A stretch of DNA of 64,000 nt from CAZFUY01 sp964522445 (GTDB taxonomy: Bacteria > Pseudomonadota > Gammaproteobacteria > SZUA-229), in assembly GCA_964522445.1 (NCBI GenBank), contig CAZFUY010000003.1, forward strand, positions 3,305-67,304, written 5' to 3'. The stretch's first letter is position 1. Every line of letters starts with the position of its first letter. Shown in pieces: positions 1 through 9,820 of this stretch. The notes below the pieces were generated by a model. The model made no database searches. It was given only the letters and a program-made list of their open reading frames with translations, and was not told where the DNA came from. Both the position numbers and the translations under genes were made by a program.

Positions 1-91
1 AAATTTCACCAAAATCTTTTAGACGTTCGGTAACGTCACGATAAGGTTCTGTTTTACGTTCAAATTCTTTAAAGCCTGTGATCTTGCCCAT
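1..91 (-). CDS. gltD: Glutamate synthase small subunit, start only (partial)
   Basis: The minus strand opens with ATG at 89-91 and reads MGKITGFKEFERKTEPYRD, the typical N-terminus of the NADPH-dependent glutamate synthase beta subunit. That subunit passes electrons from NADPH through FAD and Fe-S clusters to the large subunit. The frame stays open to the window edge, so only about 30 codons are visible. It lies 153 bp downstream of gltB on the same strand, the usual gltBD order, and is probably co-transcribed with it. The identification rests on the short N-terminus plus the neighbour. Confidence 0.85.
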   Translation of the reverse strand, partial: MGKITGFKEFERKTEPYRDVTERLKDFGEI

Positions 92-149
92 GTTTTCTTA
101 ACTAGCCTTTTTTCAAAAAAAAGATTTAACGAAAATATTTTATAGATTT

Positions 150-179
150 TGTCATCCTTCGGCTACGCTCAGGATGACA
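150..179. repeat. Small palindrome between gltB and gltD
   Basis: Arms TGTCATCCT (150-158) and AGGATGACA (171-179) form a perfect 9-bp stem with the loop TCGGCTACGCTC. The loop core CGGCTACGCTC also occurs in the larger palindrome at 28332-28391, so the two look like members of one dispersed family. It lies inside the presumed gltBD transcript and could stabilise mRNA or lower gltD expression; that role is inference. Confidence 0.6.
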
Positions 180-244
180 GTAATAAAGTATGTTGCGTTA
201 TTCGTATTTTCTTTTGCTTATAATTTAATATTTTTCAATAAAAC

Positions 245-3200
245 TTAAGCTGCATTCGCTTTAGCTTTCTGCTCTTCCAGTACACGTTTGTAATCTGTTG
301 GCATAACTTTTACAAACTGGCTTAATGTGCCATCCCAGTCATTAAGCATTCGTTGAGCAACTTCAGAGCCGGTGTATTTAAGATGATTTTCAATCATGCC
401 TTTTAATTCGGCAATGTCTTCATCGGCAGAAACTGTTTCGAGTTCCACCATGCCCATATTACATTTAGTTGTCAGGTCGCCCTGATGATCCCAGATATAA
501 GCGACGCCACCACTCATGCCTGCTGCAAAGTTACGACCTATAGATCCCAGTACTGCAACACGACCACCTGTCATGTATTCGCAGCCATGATCACCAATGC
601 CTTCAACAACAGCATGTGCGCCACTGTTACGTACGCAGAAACGTTCGGCGGCTATGCCACGGAAATAAGCTTCGCCAGAGGTTGCGCCATATAAACAAAC
701 ATTACCAACAAGAATATTTTCTTCAGCCACAAATGTGCTGTTTTTTGCAGGATAAACAATAACGCGGCCACCACTTAAGCCCTTGCCTACATAGTCATTG
801 GCATCGCCCTCGACTTCAATGGTAATACCTTTTGCAAGAAAAGCACCTAATGACTGACCGGCTGAACCATTTAATTTAATATTGATTGTGCCGTCTGCTA
901 ATAAATCAGAGCCGTATTTTTTGGCGACTTCATTGGACAGCATAGTCCCCACAACACGGTTGATATTGATAACAGGTAATTCAATATTTACCTGTGTGCC
1001 ATTTTCAAGCGCGTCTTTTGATAATTCTATTAACTGATTATCCAGCGCATCTTCAAGGCCATGATCCTGTTTAATCGTTTGATGAACTTCAACATTCTCA
1101 TGCGGTTTTTCTGCGGGGGTTAGCAGCATCGTTAAATCAATGCCACTTTGTTTCCAGTGTTCTGAATCAGTAGCCGGTTCCAGGCAATCAACTCTGCCGA
1201 TCATTTCATTCACGGTGCGGAAGCCTAACTCAGCCATGTACTGGCGCATATCTTCAGCAACCATAAACAGATAGTTCACTATGTGTTCTGGTTTGCCACT
1301 AAATTTCTTACGCAGCTCTTTATCCTGAGTAGCTATACCGACAGGGCAGGTATTAAGATGACATTTCCGCATCATCACACAGCCCAGCGTAATTAATGGC
1401 GCGGTTGCAAAACCGTATTCTTCTGCGCCTAGTAATGCAGCGATGGCAACATCACGGCCTGTTTTCATCTGCCCGTCTGTTTGAATAACAACACGTGAAC
1501 GCAGGTCATTCATGACCAGTGTCTGATGTGTTTCAGCAACGCCTAATTCCCAGGGTAGACCGGCATGTTTAATTGAGGTGATAGGTGATGCACCCGTACC
1601 GCCATCATGCCCTGCAATAACAATGTGATCTGCATGAGCTTTGGTTACGCCCGATGCAATTGTGCCAACGCCATTTTCTGCAACCAGTTTCACTGAGATG
1701 CGAGCGGCTCTATTGGCATTTTTTAAATCATGAATAAGCTGAGCTAAATCTTCGATAGAATAAATATCGTGATGTGGTGGTGGGCTGATTAAACCAACAC
1801 CCGGTGTTGAATGACGCAGACGAGCAATCAGGTCATCGACTTTAGTGCCGGGTAGCTCTCCACCTTCACCCGGTTTTGCACCCTGTGAAACTTTAATCTG
1901 TAGTTCGTCTGCATTAGTCAGATAACTAATGGTGACACCAAAACGACCAGAGGCTATCTGTTTAATAGCAGAGCGGCGTGAGTCGCCGTTTTCTTCTGGT
2001 GTCCAGCGAGCAGCATCTTCGCCGCCTTCGCCTGTATTGGATTTTCCGCCCATGCGGTTCATTGCAATGGCTAAAGATTCGTGAGATTCGGGAGAAATAG
2101 AGCCGAAACTCATGGCGCCTGTTGCAAAACGTTTGACAATTTCTTTAGCAGGCTCAACTTCGTTAATATCTATTGAGCCGCCATTAACGTCCGATTTAAA
2201 ATCAAGCATGCCTCTGAGTGTGCATTTTTTAGTATCTTCGTTAGCTAATTTTGAGAAGCGTTCATATGCATTTTTATCACCTGAGCGGGCAGCCTGTTGT
2301 AGATTGGAAATGCTTTGAGGATTCCACATGTGCCTGTCGCCATTAGCGCGCCAGTGCATGTCGCCCTGGTTAGGCAGTAATGTGACATTAGCTTCTCGCT
2401 CTGCATAACCCAGTGCATGACGGCGCATGGATTCTTCTGCGAGCACTTCAAGACTTACGCCCTGGATACGACTGGCTGTGCCTTCAAAGCAGCGGCTAAT
2501 AACATCATCGGCCAGTCCAACAGCTTCAAAAATTTGAGCGGCTTTGTATGACTGCAATGTTGATATGCCCATTTTGGCAAATACTTTGAACATGCCTTTG
2601 CCAACAGACTTGCGATAACCTTCAACAATTTTATCATCGGTATCGTATTTATTTGCATCCAGCAGGCCTTTACGTTGGGCATCCCATAATGCTTCAAAAG
2701 CAAGGTAAGGGTTGATTGCATCAATACCGTAACCTGTTAATAAACAGTGGTGATGAACTTCACGTGCTTCCGCCGATTCCAGTACCAGGCCGATACGAGT
2801 GCGCAGGTGTTTTTTAACTAAATGTTGATGTACTGCGCCTGTGGCTAGCAAAGCGCTGACAGGTATGCGTTCGGCACTGACATTGCGGTCTGACATAACA
2901 ATAAGACTGTGACCATCAGTAATTGCCTGAGTGGCTTCTTTGCAGATACGATCCAGTGCTTTAGCAAGACCTGATGTGCCTTCTGATTTGTTGTAGGTGA
3001 TATCAATAGTCTGGGTCGTCCAGCTACGGAAATCCATATGTTTCAGCGCGGCCAGCTCTTCATTGGTAATTATGGGGTGCGGAATTAACAGGCGGTGGGC
3101 GTGTTGCTCTGTTGATTCCAGAAGATTCTTTTCTGGGCCAATGTAACATTGCAGAGACATAACCACTTCTTCACGAATGGAATCGATAGCAGGGTTGGTT

Positions 3201-4813
3201 ACCTGTGCAAACAGTTGTTTGAAGTAGTCATAAATCATACGTGATTTATCAGACATGCAGGCCAGTGCGGCATCATTGCCCATAGAGCCTACAGGGTCAC
3301 GACCATCTTTAACTAATGGCAATAACATGAACTGCATGGTTTCAGAGGTATAACCAAAGGCGCGCATGCGTGGTAGTAATGTGTCTGGATTGAAACCGTG
3401 GGGTTCCTGATTAGGTTCCAGTTGTGACAGGGCAATACGCTGATTAGACAGCCATTGATGGTAAGGCTGCTTAGATGCAAATTCGTGTTTCAGTTCTTCA
3501 TCGGGAATCATGCGGCCTTTATCAAAATCGATAAGGAACATTTTGCCGGGTTGTAATCGGCCTTTTAATTTAACGTTATCTGAATCTATCGGTAAAACAC
3601 CCACTTCTGATGCCATAATAACGCGGTCATCGTGGGTCAGATAATAACGGCTTGGGCGCAGACCATTACGATCCAGTGTTGCGCCAATATAGCGTCCATC
3701 GGTAAATACAATTGATGCAGGACCATCCCAGGGTTCCATTAAAGCGGACTGGTATTCATAAAAAGCACGTTTTTCTTCTGACATGCAGACATCATTTTGC
3801 CAGGCTTCAGGCACCATCATCATTACTGCTTCCTGCAGGCTACGGCCACCCATAAGCAGGAATTCCAGCACATTATCAAAACTGCCTGAGTCAGATACAT
3901 CGGGTTCGATAACGGGTAATATGCGCTTAATATCATCACCAAATAGATGACTTTCTGCTGTGCCTTCACGTGCAGTCATCCAGTTGGCATTGCCCAGACG
4001 AGTATTGATTTCACCATTGTGGCTCATAAAACGTTTTGGCTGAGCGCGATCCCATGATGGGAAAGTATTAGTAGAGAAACGAGAGTGCACCATGGCTAAA
4101 TGCGCAGTAAAGTCATCAGCCGTTAAATCAGGGTAAAACGGCATCATCTGATCAGGGTTTAACATGCCTTTGTAGACAATGACTTTGGTTGATAGCGAAC
4201 AGTAATAGAATAGTTCAGCCTGTTTCAGGTTTTTATTGCTGCGAACAGTGTGCGTGCTGTCTTTACGCAGGATGTAGAGTTTGCGCTCAAATTCATCGGA
4301 ATTAATGCCATTTGCGGCAGCAACAAATAGCTGTTCCATATGCGGCATGGCATGGCGAGCAGTAGCGCCAATATCGGCTTTAATTGGATCAACGGGCAAT
4401 TCGCGCCAGCCAATTAATGTCTGGCCTGATTTTTCAATTAGTTCGTTAACCAGTTTCTTGCAGGTCGCGCGTTCTGTTTCATCAACAGGTAAAAATACAT
4501 TACCTGCGGCATACTGGCCTTTCTCAGGCAGATCAATATTAAATTCTTCTTTAGCAACACGGTTCAGAAATGCGTAGGGCAGGCTAGTTAAGATGCCCGC
4601 GCCATCACCAGTATTAGTTTCACAGCCACATGCACCACGGTGTTCCATGCGACGAAGAATATGGTCTGCATCTTCAATTATCTGATGGCTGGGTTCGCCT
4701 TTAATATGGGCAACAAAGCCGACTCCACAGTTCTCGGTTTCATTAGCTGGGTCATACAGACCCTTTTTATCGGGTAAGCCATATTGGTTAAAGACTGTGT
4801 TTTTATTGCTCAT
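245..4813 (-). CDS. gltB: Glutamate synthase (NADPH) large subunit
   Basis: Makes two glutamates from glutamine and 2-oxoglutarate, in the cytoplasm, with GltD. The 1522 residues match the family's usual length of about 1500. A short propeptide precedes Cys29 (NCGVGF), the expected N-terminal nucleophile of the class II glutaminase domain after processing. The central and FMN-binding synthase domains follow (for example GEGGEDAARW and GHDGGTGASP), then the 3Fe-4S cysteine cluster (CVMMRKCHLNTCPVG), and a C-terminal beta-helix GXGXG domain with repeated glycines. The ATG start is preceded by GAGG. It is the last complete gene of the aroK-aroB-dgt-damX-gltB-gltD run, though 268 bp separate it from damX, so it may have its own promoter. 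Confidence 0.97.
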   Translation of the reverse strand: MSNKNTVFNQYGLPDKKGLYDPANETENCGVGFVAHIKGEPSHQIIEDADHILRRMEHRGACGCETNTGDGAGILTSLPYAFLNRVAKEEFNIDLPEKGQYAAGNVFLPVDETERATCKKLVNELIEKSGQTLIGWRELPVDPIKADIGATARHAMPHMEQLFVAAANGINSDEFERKLYILRKDSTHTVRSNKNLKQAELFYYCSLSTKVIVYKGMLNPDQMMPFYPDLTADDFTAHLAMVHSRFSTNTFPSWDRAQPKRFMSHNGEINTRLGNANWMTAREGTAESHLFGDDIKRILPVIEPDVSDSGSFDNVLEFLLMGGRSLQEAVMMMVPEAWQNDVCMSEEKRAFYEYQSALMEPWDGPASIVFTDGRYIGATLDRNGLRPSRYYLTHDDRVIMASEVGVLPIDSDNVKLKGRLQPGKMFLIDFDKGRMIPDEELKHEFASKQPYHQWLSNQRIALSQLEPNQEPHGFNPDTLLPRMRAFGYTSETMQFMLLPLVKDGRDPVGSMGNDAALACMSDKSRMIYDYFKQLFAQVTNPAIDSIREEVVMSLQCYIGPEKNLLESTEQHAHRLLIPHPIITNEELAALKHMDFRSWTTQTIDITYNKSEGTSGLAKALDRICKEATQAITDGHSLIVMSDRNVSAERIPVSALLATGAVHQHLVKKHLRTRIGLVLESAEAREVHHHCLLTGYGIDAINPYLAFEALWDAQRKGLLDANKYDTDDKIVEGYRKSVGKGMFKVFAKMGISTLQSYKAAQIFEAVGLADDVISRCFEGTASRIQGVSLEVLAEESMRRHALGYAEREANVTLLPNQGDMHWRANGDRHMWNPQSISNLQQAARSGDKNAYERFSKLANEDTKKCTLRGMLDFKSDVNGGSIDINEVEPAKEIVKRFATGAMSFGSISPESHESLAIAMNRMGGKSNTGEGGEDAARWTPEENGDSRRSAIKQIASGRFGVTISYLTNADELQIKVSQGAKPGEGGELPGTKVDDLIARLRHSTPGVGLISPPPHHDIYSIEDLAQLIHDLKNANRAARISVKLVAENGVGTIASGVTKAHADHIVIAGHDGGTGASPITSIKHAGLPWELGVAETHQTLVMNDLRSRVVIQTDGQMKTGRDVAIAALLGAEEYGFATAPLITLGCVMMRKCHLNTCPVGIATQDKELRKKFSGKPEHIVNYLFMVAEDMRQYMAELGFRTVNEMIGRVDCLEPATDSEHWKQSGIDLTMLLTPAEKPHENVEVHQTIKQDHGLEDALDNQLIELSKDALENGTQVNIELPVININRVVGTMLSNEVAKKYGSDLLADGTINIKLNGSAGQSLGAFLAKGITIEVEGDANDYVGKGLSGGRVIVYPAKNSTFVAEENILVGNVCLYGATSGEAYFRGIAAERFCVRNSGAHAVVEGIGDHGCEYMTGGRVAVLGSIGRNFAAGMSGGVAYIWDHQGDLTTKCNMGMVELETVSADEDIAELKGMIENHLKYTGSEVAQRMLNDWDGTLSQFVKVMPTDYKRVLEEQKAKANAA

Positions 4814-4827
4814 ACTTGCCTCTGAAT

Positions 4828-4847
4828 ATCTGAGTTCTGACTCAGAT
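4828..4847 (-). promoter_or_regulatory. Inverted repeat in the gltB leader
   Basis: ATCTGAGT (4828-4835) and ACTCAGAT (4840-4847) are perfect 8-bp arms around a 4-nt loop, 14 nt upstream of the gltB start codon. It could be a leader hairpin or an operator. I do not recognise a known regulator motif. Confidence 0.4.
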
Positions 4848-4948
4848 ACATGTGTATATTCTGCTATCGTGCGGGCGAACAGGGTCGGCTATTTTAGCGG
4901 AAGCTGGGACTAAAAAAAAGCTAGATTAAAAGTGTTTGATATAGAGAC

Positions 4949-5002
4949 ACAGAGGTGCAGAGAAATTTTAAGTTAAAAAATGCTGCATCTCTGTGCTTCT
5001 GT
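4949..5002. repeat. Palindromic repeat, CAGAGG-type
   Basis: ACAGAGGTGCAGAGA (4949-4963) pairs imperfectly with TCTCTGTGCTTCTGT (4988-5002) across a 24-nt AT-rich loop. The arm resembles the outer arm of the repeat at 28268-28450 (CAGAGGCGCAGAGAA), so this is probably a short member of the same family. It fills the damX-gltB gap. No gene is visible in 4814-5081. Confidence 0.55.
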
Positions 5003-5081
5003 ATTATATATTTAAGTAAACTCTATTTAAATCAATCGGTTATGGTTTTTATTGATATTAAATAACAGGCTATCTTTAAGG

Positions 5082-6686
5082 TTATTGAATAGTGGGCTGA
5101 ATGGAATTAAAGCTCTTTGCAAAAGGTTTTTTAGATTTTAAATCACCTGGCAGGAATTGCTTTGCCCTGTTTGCGGTGTCTTTATTGGTGTAAAGACCAT
5201 AAATAAGTACATACCAGGGCTTGCCTGTTAATTGTGTTTTGTACCATGCGCTATTGTCAGCCAGCTTATAGCGTTTTGCGATATACAGTAGCGTGTTGGG
5301 GTCGCGTGCGCCTGTTATCTGTAAGCTCCAGTAGTTTGAGTCCTGCTGCATAATCCAGTTTTTATCATGTAGGCCTAACTGGTTAAGCTGCTGTAAAGAT
5401 GGGGGTAATGTATTGGTTTCAATAATAGCTGCTTTTTCTTTAACAGTAATAGAAGGTTCTGTTTGTTTATCAGCAGTGAAGTCTCTGGTTTTTATTTCTT
5501 CGGCAGGTCTGTCTGTTGGTAGGGCTGCAACAGTTGCAACTTCTGTGTTATGTGTTTCTTCAGTTTGTTTTATGGTATTGGGTTTAGCTGTGGACTGAAC
5601 TGTTTTAATATCAGAAGTATTGTCTTCAATAGTTTCTGTGGGAGCTTCTATTTTGACCCGTGGCTCTTCATGTGATTCTATTGATTCAATTTTTTTATTT
5701 TCAATAATTGTATTTTTTTTCTGAGAAATAACTTTTTCTATTTCGATTGTGTCTTTAGTTTGTGTTTGCTCAACAGGAGCAGGTATTGTTTCAGTTGGTG
5801 TTTCTACCGAGGGTATCTGGTTTAAATAATATTTAATAAAGCCTGCAATACAAAGTAATGCGATACTGCTTACTAATAAAATAGCGGGCTTTAAATGAAA
5901 GCCAGATGTTTTTATTTTTTTTCTGGCCTGTTTTTCTATATGAGCAACTGTTTGCTCCATAATTGATAGTGGTGTGCCATTACTTTTTTTGAAGATAGAT
6001 TGAATGTCATCATTTTCAAAAATTGACTCGCCGGTATAGCCGGCTATTTTTATTTTATGCTGTATAAATGCCTGAACCTGTTTGGATGTGTATTCAGGCA
6101 TTTCCTGCACATACAGTTGATTGTGTTGAATATCACTGATCTTTTCTAAAGTACTGGCCATGCCTTTATTGGCAAGTAGTAAGAATTTTAATTTTATTTG
6201 CAGATCTTTTTCCAGTTGTTTCTGATAGCCTAACAATTCCTGCAACGTGATATTGCTTAATACATGAGCATCGTTAATAATCAGAACGGGTTGTTGATCA
6301 AATGTCTGTAAATTTTTTAGTTTGTCATTGAGTTTATTTGCTTCACCCTGGTCTTTAAGATGAAGTGATATTTTTTGTTGTAGCTGTTCCAGTGTGTCAG
6401 TCGCTTCTGCATTAACAGGTAGTAGACAGATATTTGAAATGTTGCTTTGTGAGATAAGGCGAAATAATGTTGTTTTTCCACTGCCATGTGAGCCTTCAAT
6501 AATAAGCAGTAAATCACTAAATTGAAGATGATGTATTGTTGTATCAATGAGTTGATTAATAATGGCATCGGTAAAAATACCGTCATTAGAAAGAACTTGT
6601 GCTTCGAATGGTTGCTTGCTCAGGCCAAGCTGGCTCATGGCCAGTGTGCTGAGAGTTAAAGCATCGGTTGTATTTTTTGCTGGCAT
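5082..6686 (-). CDS. damX: DamX-like protein: AAA ATPase domain, transmembrane segment, SPOR domain
   Basis: 534 residues. An ExeA-like AAA domain comes first, with a Walker A motif (GSHGSGKTT, Lys71) and a Walker B-like strand (PVLIINDAH). A single transmembrane segment follows at about 268-288. Next is a long low-complexity Thr/Glu/Lys-rich linker, then a C-terminal SPOR domain at about 450-525 (YWSLQITGARD, PWYVLIYGLY). SPOR domains bind denuded peptidoglycan at the septum, and DamX acts in cell division. The aroK-aroB-damX order is classic; here dgt sits between aroB and damX, with only 2 nt between dgt and this gene. Many gammaproteobacterial DamX proteins keep the AAA domain, unlike the short E. 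coli form. Confidence 0.85.
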   Translation of the reverse strand: MPAKNTTDALTLSTLAMSQLGLSKQPFEAQVLSNDGIFTDAIINQLIDTTIHHLQFSDLLLIIEGSHGSGKTTLFRLISQSNISNICLLPVNAEATDTLEQLQQKISLHLKDQGEANKLNDKLKNLQTFDQQPVLIINDAHVLSNITLQELLGYQKQLEKDLQIKLKFLLLANKGMASTLEKISDIQHNQLYVQEMPEYTSKQVQAFIQHKIKIAGYTGESIFENDDIQSIFKKSNGTPLSIMEQTVAHIEKQARKKIKTSGFHLKPAILLVSSIALLCIAGFIKYYLNQIPSVETPTETIPAPVEQTQTKDTIEIEKVISQKKNTIIENKKIESIESHEEPRVKIEAPTETIEDNTSDIKTVQSTAKPNTIKQTEETHNTEVATVAALPTDRPAEEIKTRDFTADKQTEPSITVKEKAAIIETNTLPPSLQQLNQLGLHDKNWIMQQDSNYWSLQITGARDPNTLLYIAKRYKLADNSAWYKTQLTGKPWYVLIYGLYTNKDTANRAKQFLPGDLKSKKPFAKSFNSIQPTIQ

Positions 6687-6688
6687 TT

Positions 6689-7876
6689 TTATGGAATCAG
6701 GTTAACAAAAGATAATTGTCGTGGATTAAAAATTCTTTCATATTCTACAATAGCATAGCGATCTGTCATGCCTGCAATATAATCTGCAATGCCGCGAGCG
6801 ATGCCGCTATCACCCTGTTTTTGTTTTAGTGCTTCGCAATGTGTTTTTGCATCGGGTGGCAAAATGCCGGTGTCGTTCATAAATGCCTCAAATAATGCAT
6901 TGAGTACATTTTCTGCTTTTTTTGTCATGCGAGTGACGCGGTAATGATGATACAGTTTGTCTCGAAGAAAACGTTTAAGTTCAAGGTTCTGTTTTTTTAT
7001 TTCATCACTGAAGCTTATTAAATAGTTATCCTGTTGTCTTGCTTCGTCAGGATGCTGTAAATCAAGTGAGTACAACCTGCTTTTACTGGTTTCAATTAAA
7101 TCGACTACCATGCGGTTTATTACGCGACGGATAACTTCATGGATTTGGCGGCGTTCATTTAATTTTGGATAAAGCTGATTCACATTATCATATTGTTCAC
7201 GGAATAACTGTATTTCCAAAAGCTGTTCAATATTTATTAAACCATAGCGTAGACCATCATCAACATCATGATTGTTGTAGGCGATTTCGTCTGCAAGATC
7301 GCATGCCTGAGCTTCAAGACTTGACTGGTTTTTTTCTAAAAAACGTTCGCCCAGTTCGCCCAGATTTTTTGCGTCTTTGGCTGAGCAGTGTTTGAGTATT
7401 CCTTCTCTTGACTCAAAGGTTAAATTTAGTCCTCGGAAATCGGCATATTTTTCCTCTAACTTATCAACAACACGAAGTGACTGTAAATTGTGCTCGAAAC
7501 CGCCGTAGTTTTTCATGCAGTGGTTTAAAGCATCCTGTCCTGCATGACCAAAAGGGGCGTGGCCAAGGTCATGAGAAAGTGCAATGGTTTCAGTTAAATC
7601 TTCATGTAAATTAAGTTCGCGTGAAATAGAACGGGCAATCTGTGAAACTTCGAGTGAATGAGTTAAGCGTGTGCGAAATAAATCGCCTTCATGATTTACA
7701 AAAACCTGAGTTTTATATTCAAGTCTGCGAAAGGCCGCAGAATGAATAATTCTGTCACGGTCTCTCTGGTAATTATTGCGATGCTCAGGTGATGGTTCTG
7801 AGTGAATGCGGCCCCGTGAAGTTTTATCACTACATGCATAAGAGGCTAAATTATGTGGATAATTATTGTTTTCCAT
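6689..7876 (-). CDS. dgt: Deoxyguanosinetriphosphate triphosphohydrolase-like protein
   Basis: HD-superfamily hydrolase of 395 residues that cleaves dNTPs to the nucleoside and triphosphate. Visible motifs are RTRLTHSLEVSQIAR (His73) and the HD pair His102-Asp103 in ALSHDLGHAPFGHAG. The length fits the shorter, type 2 dGTPase-like group, not the 505-residue E. coli enzyme, so substrate range may be broader than dGTP. It is tightly packed between aroB (18 nt) and damX (2 nt) and is therefore probably co-transcribed. Confidence 0.92.
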   Translation of the reverse strand: MENNNYPHNLASYACSDKTSRGRIHSEPSPEHRNNYQRDRDRIIHSAAFRRLEYKTQVFVNHEGDLFRTRLTHSLEVSQIARSISRELNLHEDLTETIALSHDLGHAPFGHAGQDALNHCMKNYGGFEHNLQSLRVVDKLEEKYADFRGLNLTFESREGILKHCSAKDAKNLGELGERFLEKNQSSLEAQACDLADEIAYNNHDVDDGLRYGLINIEQLLEIQLFREQYDNVNQLYPKLNERRQIHEVIRRVINRMVVDLIETSKSRLYSLDLQHPDEARQQDNYLISFSDEIKKQNLELKRFLRDKLYHHYRVTRMTKKAENVLNALFEAFMNDTGILPPDAKTHCEALKQKQGDSGIARGIADYIAGMTDRYAIVEYERIFNPRQLSFVNLIP

Positions 7877-7894
7877 AATAGTTAATAACTATTT

Positions 7895-8971
7895 TTAGTA
7901 GCTTTCAGAAATAGCTTCAAGCAACATTTCCTGTTTGTAATTACTGGTGACAATGGCATTGCCTATAGATTTAAACAATACAAGATTCAGCACGCCATCA
8001 TGTACTTTTTTATCCAGAGCCATTAATTCAATAAATCGATTAGCTGTCATTTTGTCGGGTGCTTTTATAGGTAGGTGGGCACGCTCCAGAATATCGATAA
8101 CGCGCTCTACGTCGGAGGCAGAAATCCAGCCCATTTTTTCAGACAGGCGTGCAGCCATTACCGTTCCACTGGCAACGGCTTCACCGTGTAACCAGTTGCC
8201 ATATCCCATACCTGTTTCAATGGCGTGACCAAAGGTGTGGCCCAGATTAAGTAAGGCACGTTGACCGCTTTCTCTTTCATCTGCTGCAACTACTTCTGCT
8301 TTATTACGGCAGGATCGTTCAATAGCATAGGCAAGGGCGACAGGGTCGCGATTGGTCAGGTCGTCAATATAATCTTCTAACCAGTCAAGAAATTCCAGGT
8401 CACGAATAAGGCCATATTTTATGACTTCGGCTATGCCTGAGCTGAGTTCTCTATCCTCTAAAGTTTCCAGTGTGTTGGTGTCGGCAATAACAACTTTGGG
8501 CTGGTAAAAAGCACCAATCATATTTTTGCCTAAAGGGTGATTAATTGCCGTTTTACCCCCCACGGATGAATCGACCTGTGATAGCAGAGTAGTGGGAATC
8601 TGGATTAAATGCACGCCGCGCTGATAACTGGCTGCTGCAAAGCCGGTAATGTCACCAATTACACCACCGCCTAAAGCAATTAATGTTGTGTTGCGATCAA
8701 AATGATTGCTTAGCAGACAATCATATATTGAGTTAAGAATTTCCTGGTTTTTATATTTTTCGCCATCAGGCAGAATGAGAGCCTGGTATTTAATACCATC
8801 TAGTGCTGCCGTCACTTTATCTATATATAAAGGCGCAACGGTTTCATTGCTGACTATAAGAGCGCTATTGCCCTGGATATATTGTGTGAGCAATTCATGG
8901 CTATCAAGCAGGTTGCTACCAATGCAGATAGGATAGCTGCGCTCGTCCAGATTAACTTTCAATGAGATCAT
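7895..8971 (-). CDS. aroB: 3-dehydroquinate synthase
   Basis: Second step of the shikimate pathway: converts DAHP to 3-dehydroquinate using NAD and a divalent metal. At 358 residues it is of normal length. Diagnostic stretches are the NAD-binding DGEKYKN, LGGGVIGDITGFAA, the PTTLLSQVDSSVGGK signature, and the metal-ligand region LNLGHTFGHAIE with a further HGEAVA. It follows aroK by 55 nt on the same strand, the standard aroKB pair. Confidence 0.97.
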   Translation of the reverse strand: MISLKVNLDERSYPICIGSNLLDSHELLTQYIQGNSALIVSNETVAPLYIDKVTAALDGIKYQALILPDGEKYKNQEILNSIYDCLLSNHFDRNTTLIALGGGVIGDITGFAAASYQRGVHLIQIPTTLLSQVDSSVGGKTAINHPLGKNMIGAFYQPKVVIADTNTLETLEDRELSSGIAEVIKYGLIRDLEFLDWLEDYIDDLTNRDPVALAYAIERSCRNKAEVVAADERESGQRALLNLGHTFGHAIETGMGYGNWLHGEAVASGTVMAARLSEKMGWISASDVERVIDILERAHLPIKAPDKMTANRFIELMALDKKVHDGVLNLVLFKSIGNAIVTSNYKQEMLLEAISESY

Positions 8972-9026
8972 GTAAATGAATTTTCCTGATAATACTATGA
9001 GGCCTTTGTGTTGAGTAAAGACCTTA

Positions 9027-9545
9027 CTATGTTTTGTTATATTGTTTCAATTTCTCAAGGATAGCGTTTATTACAGAACGAATCGACTTTTCACTGGTAT
9101 TTATCACAATATCGGCGGTTTCTCGGTAAAGAGGTTCACGCACTATCATTAATTCTCGGAGTTTAGCAGCTGGATCTGCTGTTTGTAAAAGAGGGCGGTT
9201 TTTATCATGACGGGTACGTTTTATCAGGTATTTAACATCACTGTGCAAATAAATTACTGTACCACGAGACTTTAAATTTTTTCTATTTTCAGAGCTAAGT
9301 ACTGCGCCGCCGCCAGTTGCCAGAACCAGATCTTTTCTTTGAGTGAGTTCATTGATTACATCCTGCTCGCGTTTTCGAAAACCGTCTTCACCTTCTTTTT
9401 CAAAAATTAGAGGAATGTCTGCTCCGGTGCGATCTTCGATAGCATGGTCGCTATCAATGAATTCCAGATTAAGACGTTTGGCAAGCTGACGCCCCATGGT
9501 GGTTTTGCCAGCACCCATGGGGCCTATAAGAAATATCCGGTTCAC
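9027..9545 (-). CDS. aroK: Shikimate kinase
   Basis: Phosphorylates shikimate at the 3-hydroxyl, the fifth step of chorismate synthesis. The P-loop is GPMGAGKTT (Lys14), followed by the shikimate-binding DSDHAIE and FRKRE stretches and ATGGGAVL. 172 residues is normal. The start codon is GTG with only a weak Shine-Dalgarno sequence, but no better start lies upstream. The 275 bp between it and the lipoprotein gene (9546-9820) are AT-rich and show no gene, so aroK may have its own promoter there. Confidence 0.96.
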   Translation of the reverse strand: MNRIFLIGPMGAGKTTMGRQLAKRLNLEFIDSDHAIEDRTGADIPLIFEKEGEDGFRKREQDVINELTQRKDLVLATGGGAVLSSENRKNLKSRGTVIYLHSDVKYLIKRTRHDKNRPLLQTADPAAKLRELMIVREPLYRETADIVINTSEKSIRSVINAILEKLKQYNKT

Positions 9546-9820
9546 TGGTTCTGGTCTTTGGATGGTTGTTTGATGAACTTAATTTTAATTTTTAGCATAC
9601 AGTGAAGTATAAAGTGAATAATTAAGTTAATAAACAATAGTGCTTTATAGTTCTTATGGTGGAGTGGCTGAAATAAATAATGATTATTGTTTATAGATGT
9701 TTTATAGGTGGCAAATAGATAAGCATCGTATAAAAATTGCTTTATAGGCAGTATTGGTTTTTATTCATTTCTTAATTAATGGAAATAAATAGTTGTTTAT
9801 TACTGTCCCATTGCGCTTTA

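Noticed and set aside
4281..4577. 98-codon frame antisense to gltB
   Set aside because: Shadow of a long conserved gene; no supporting start signal.
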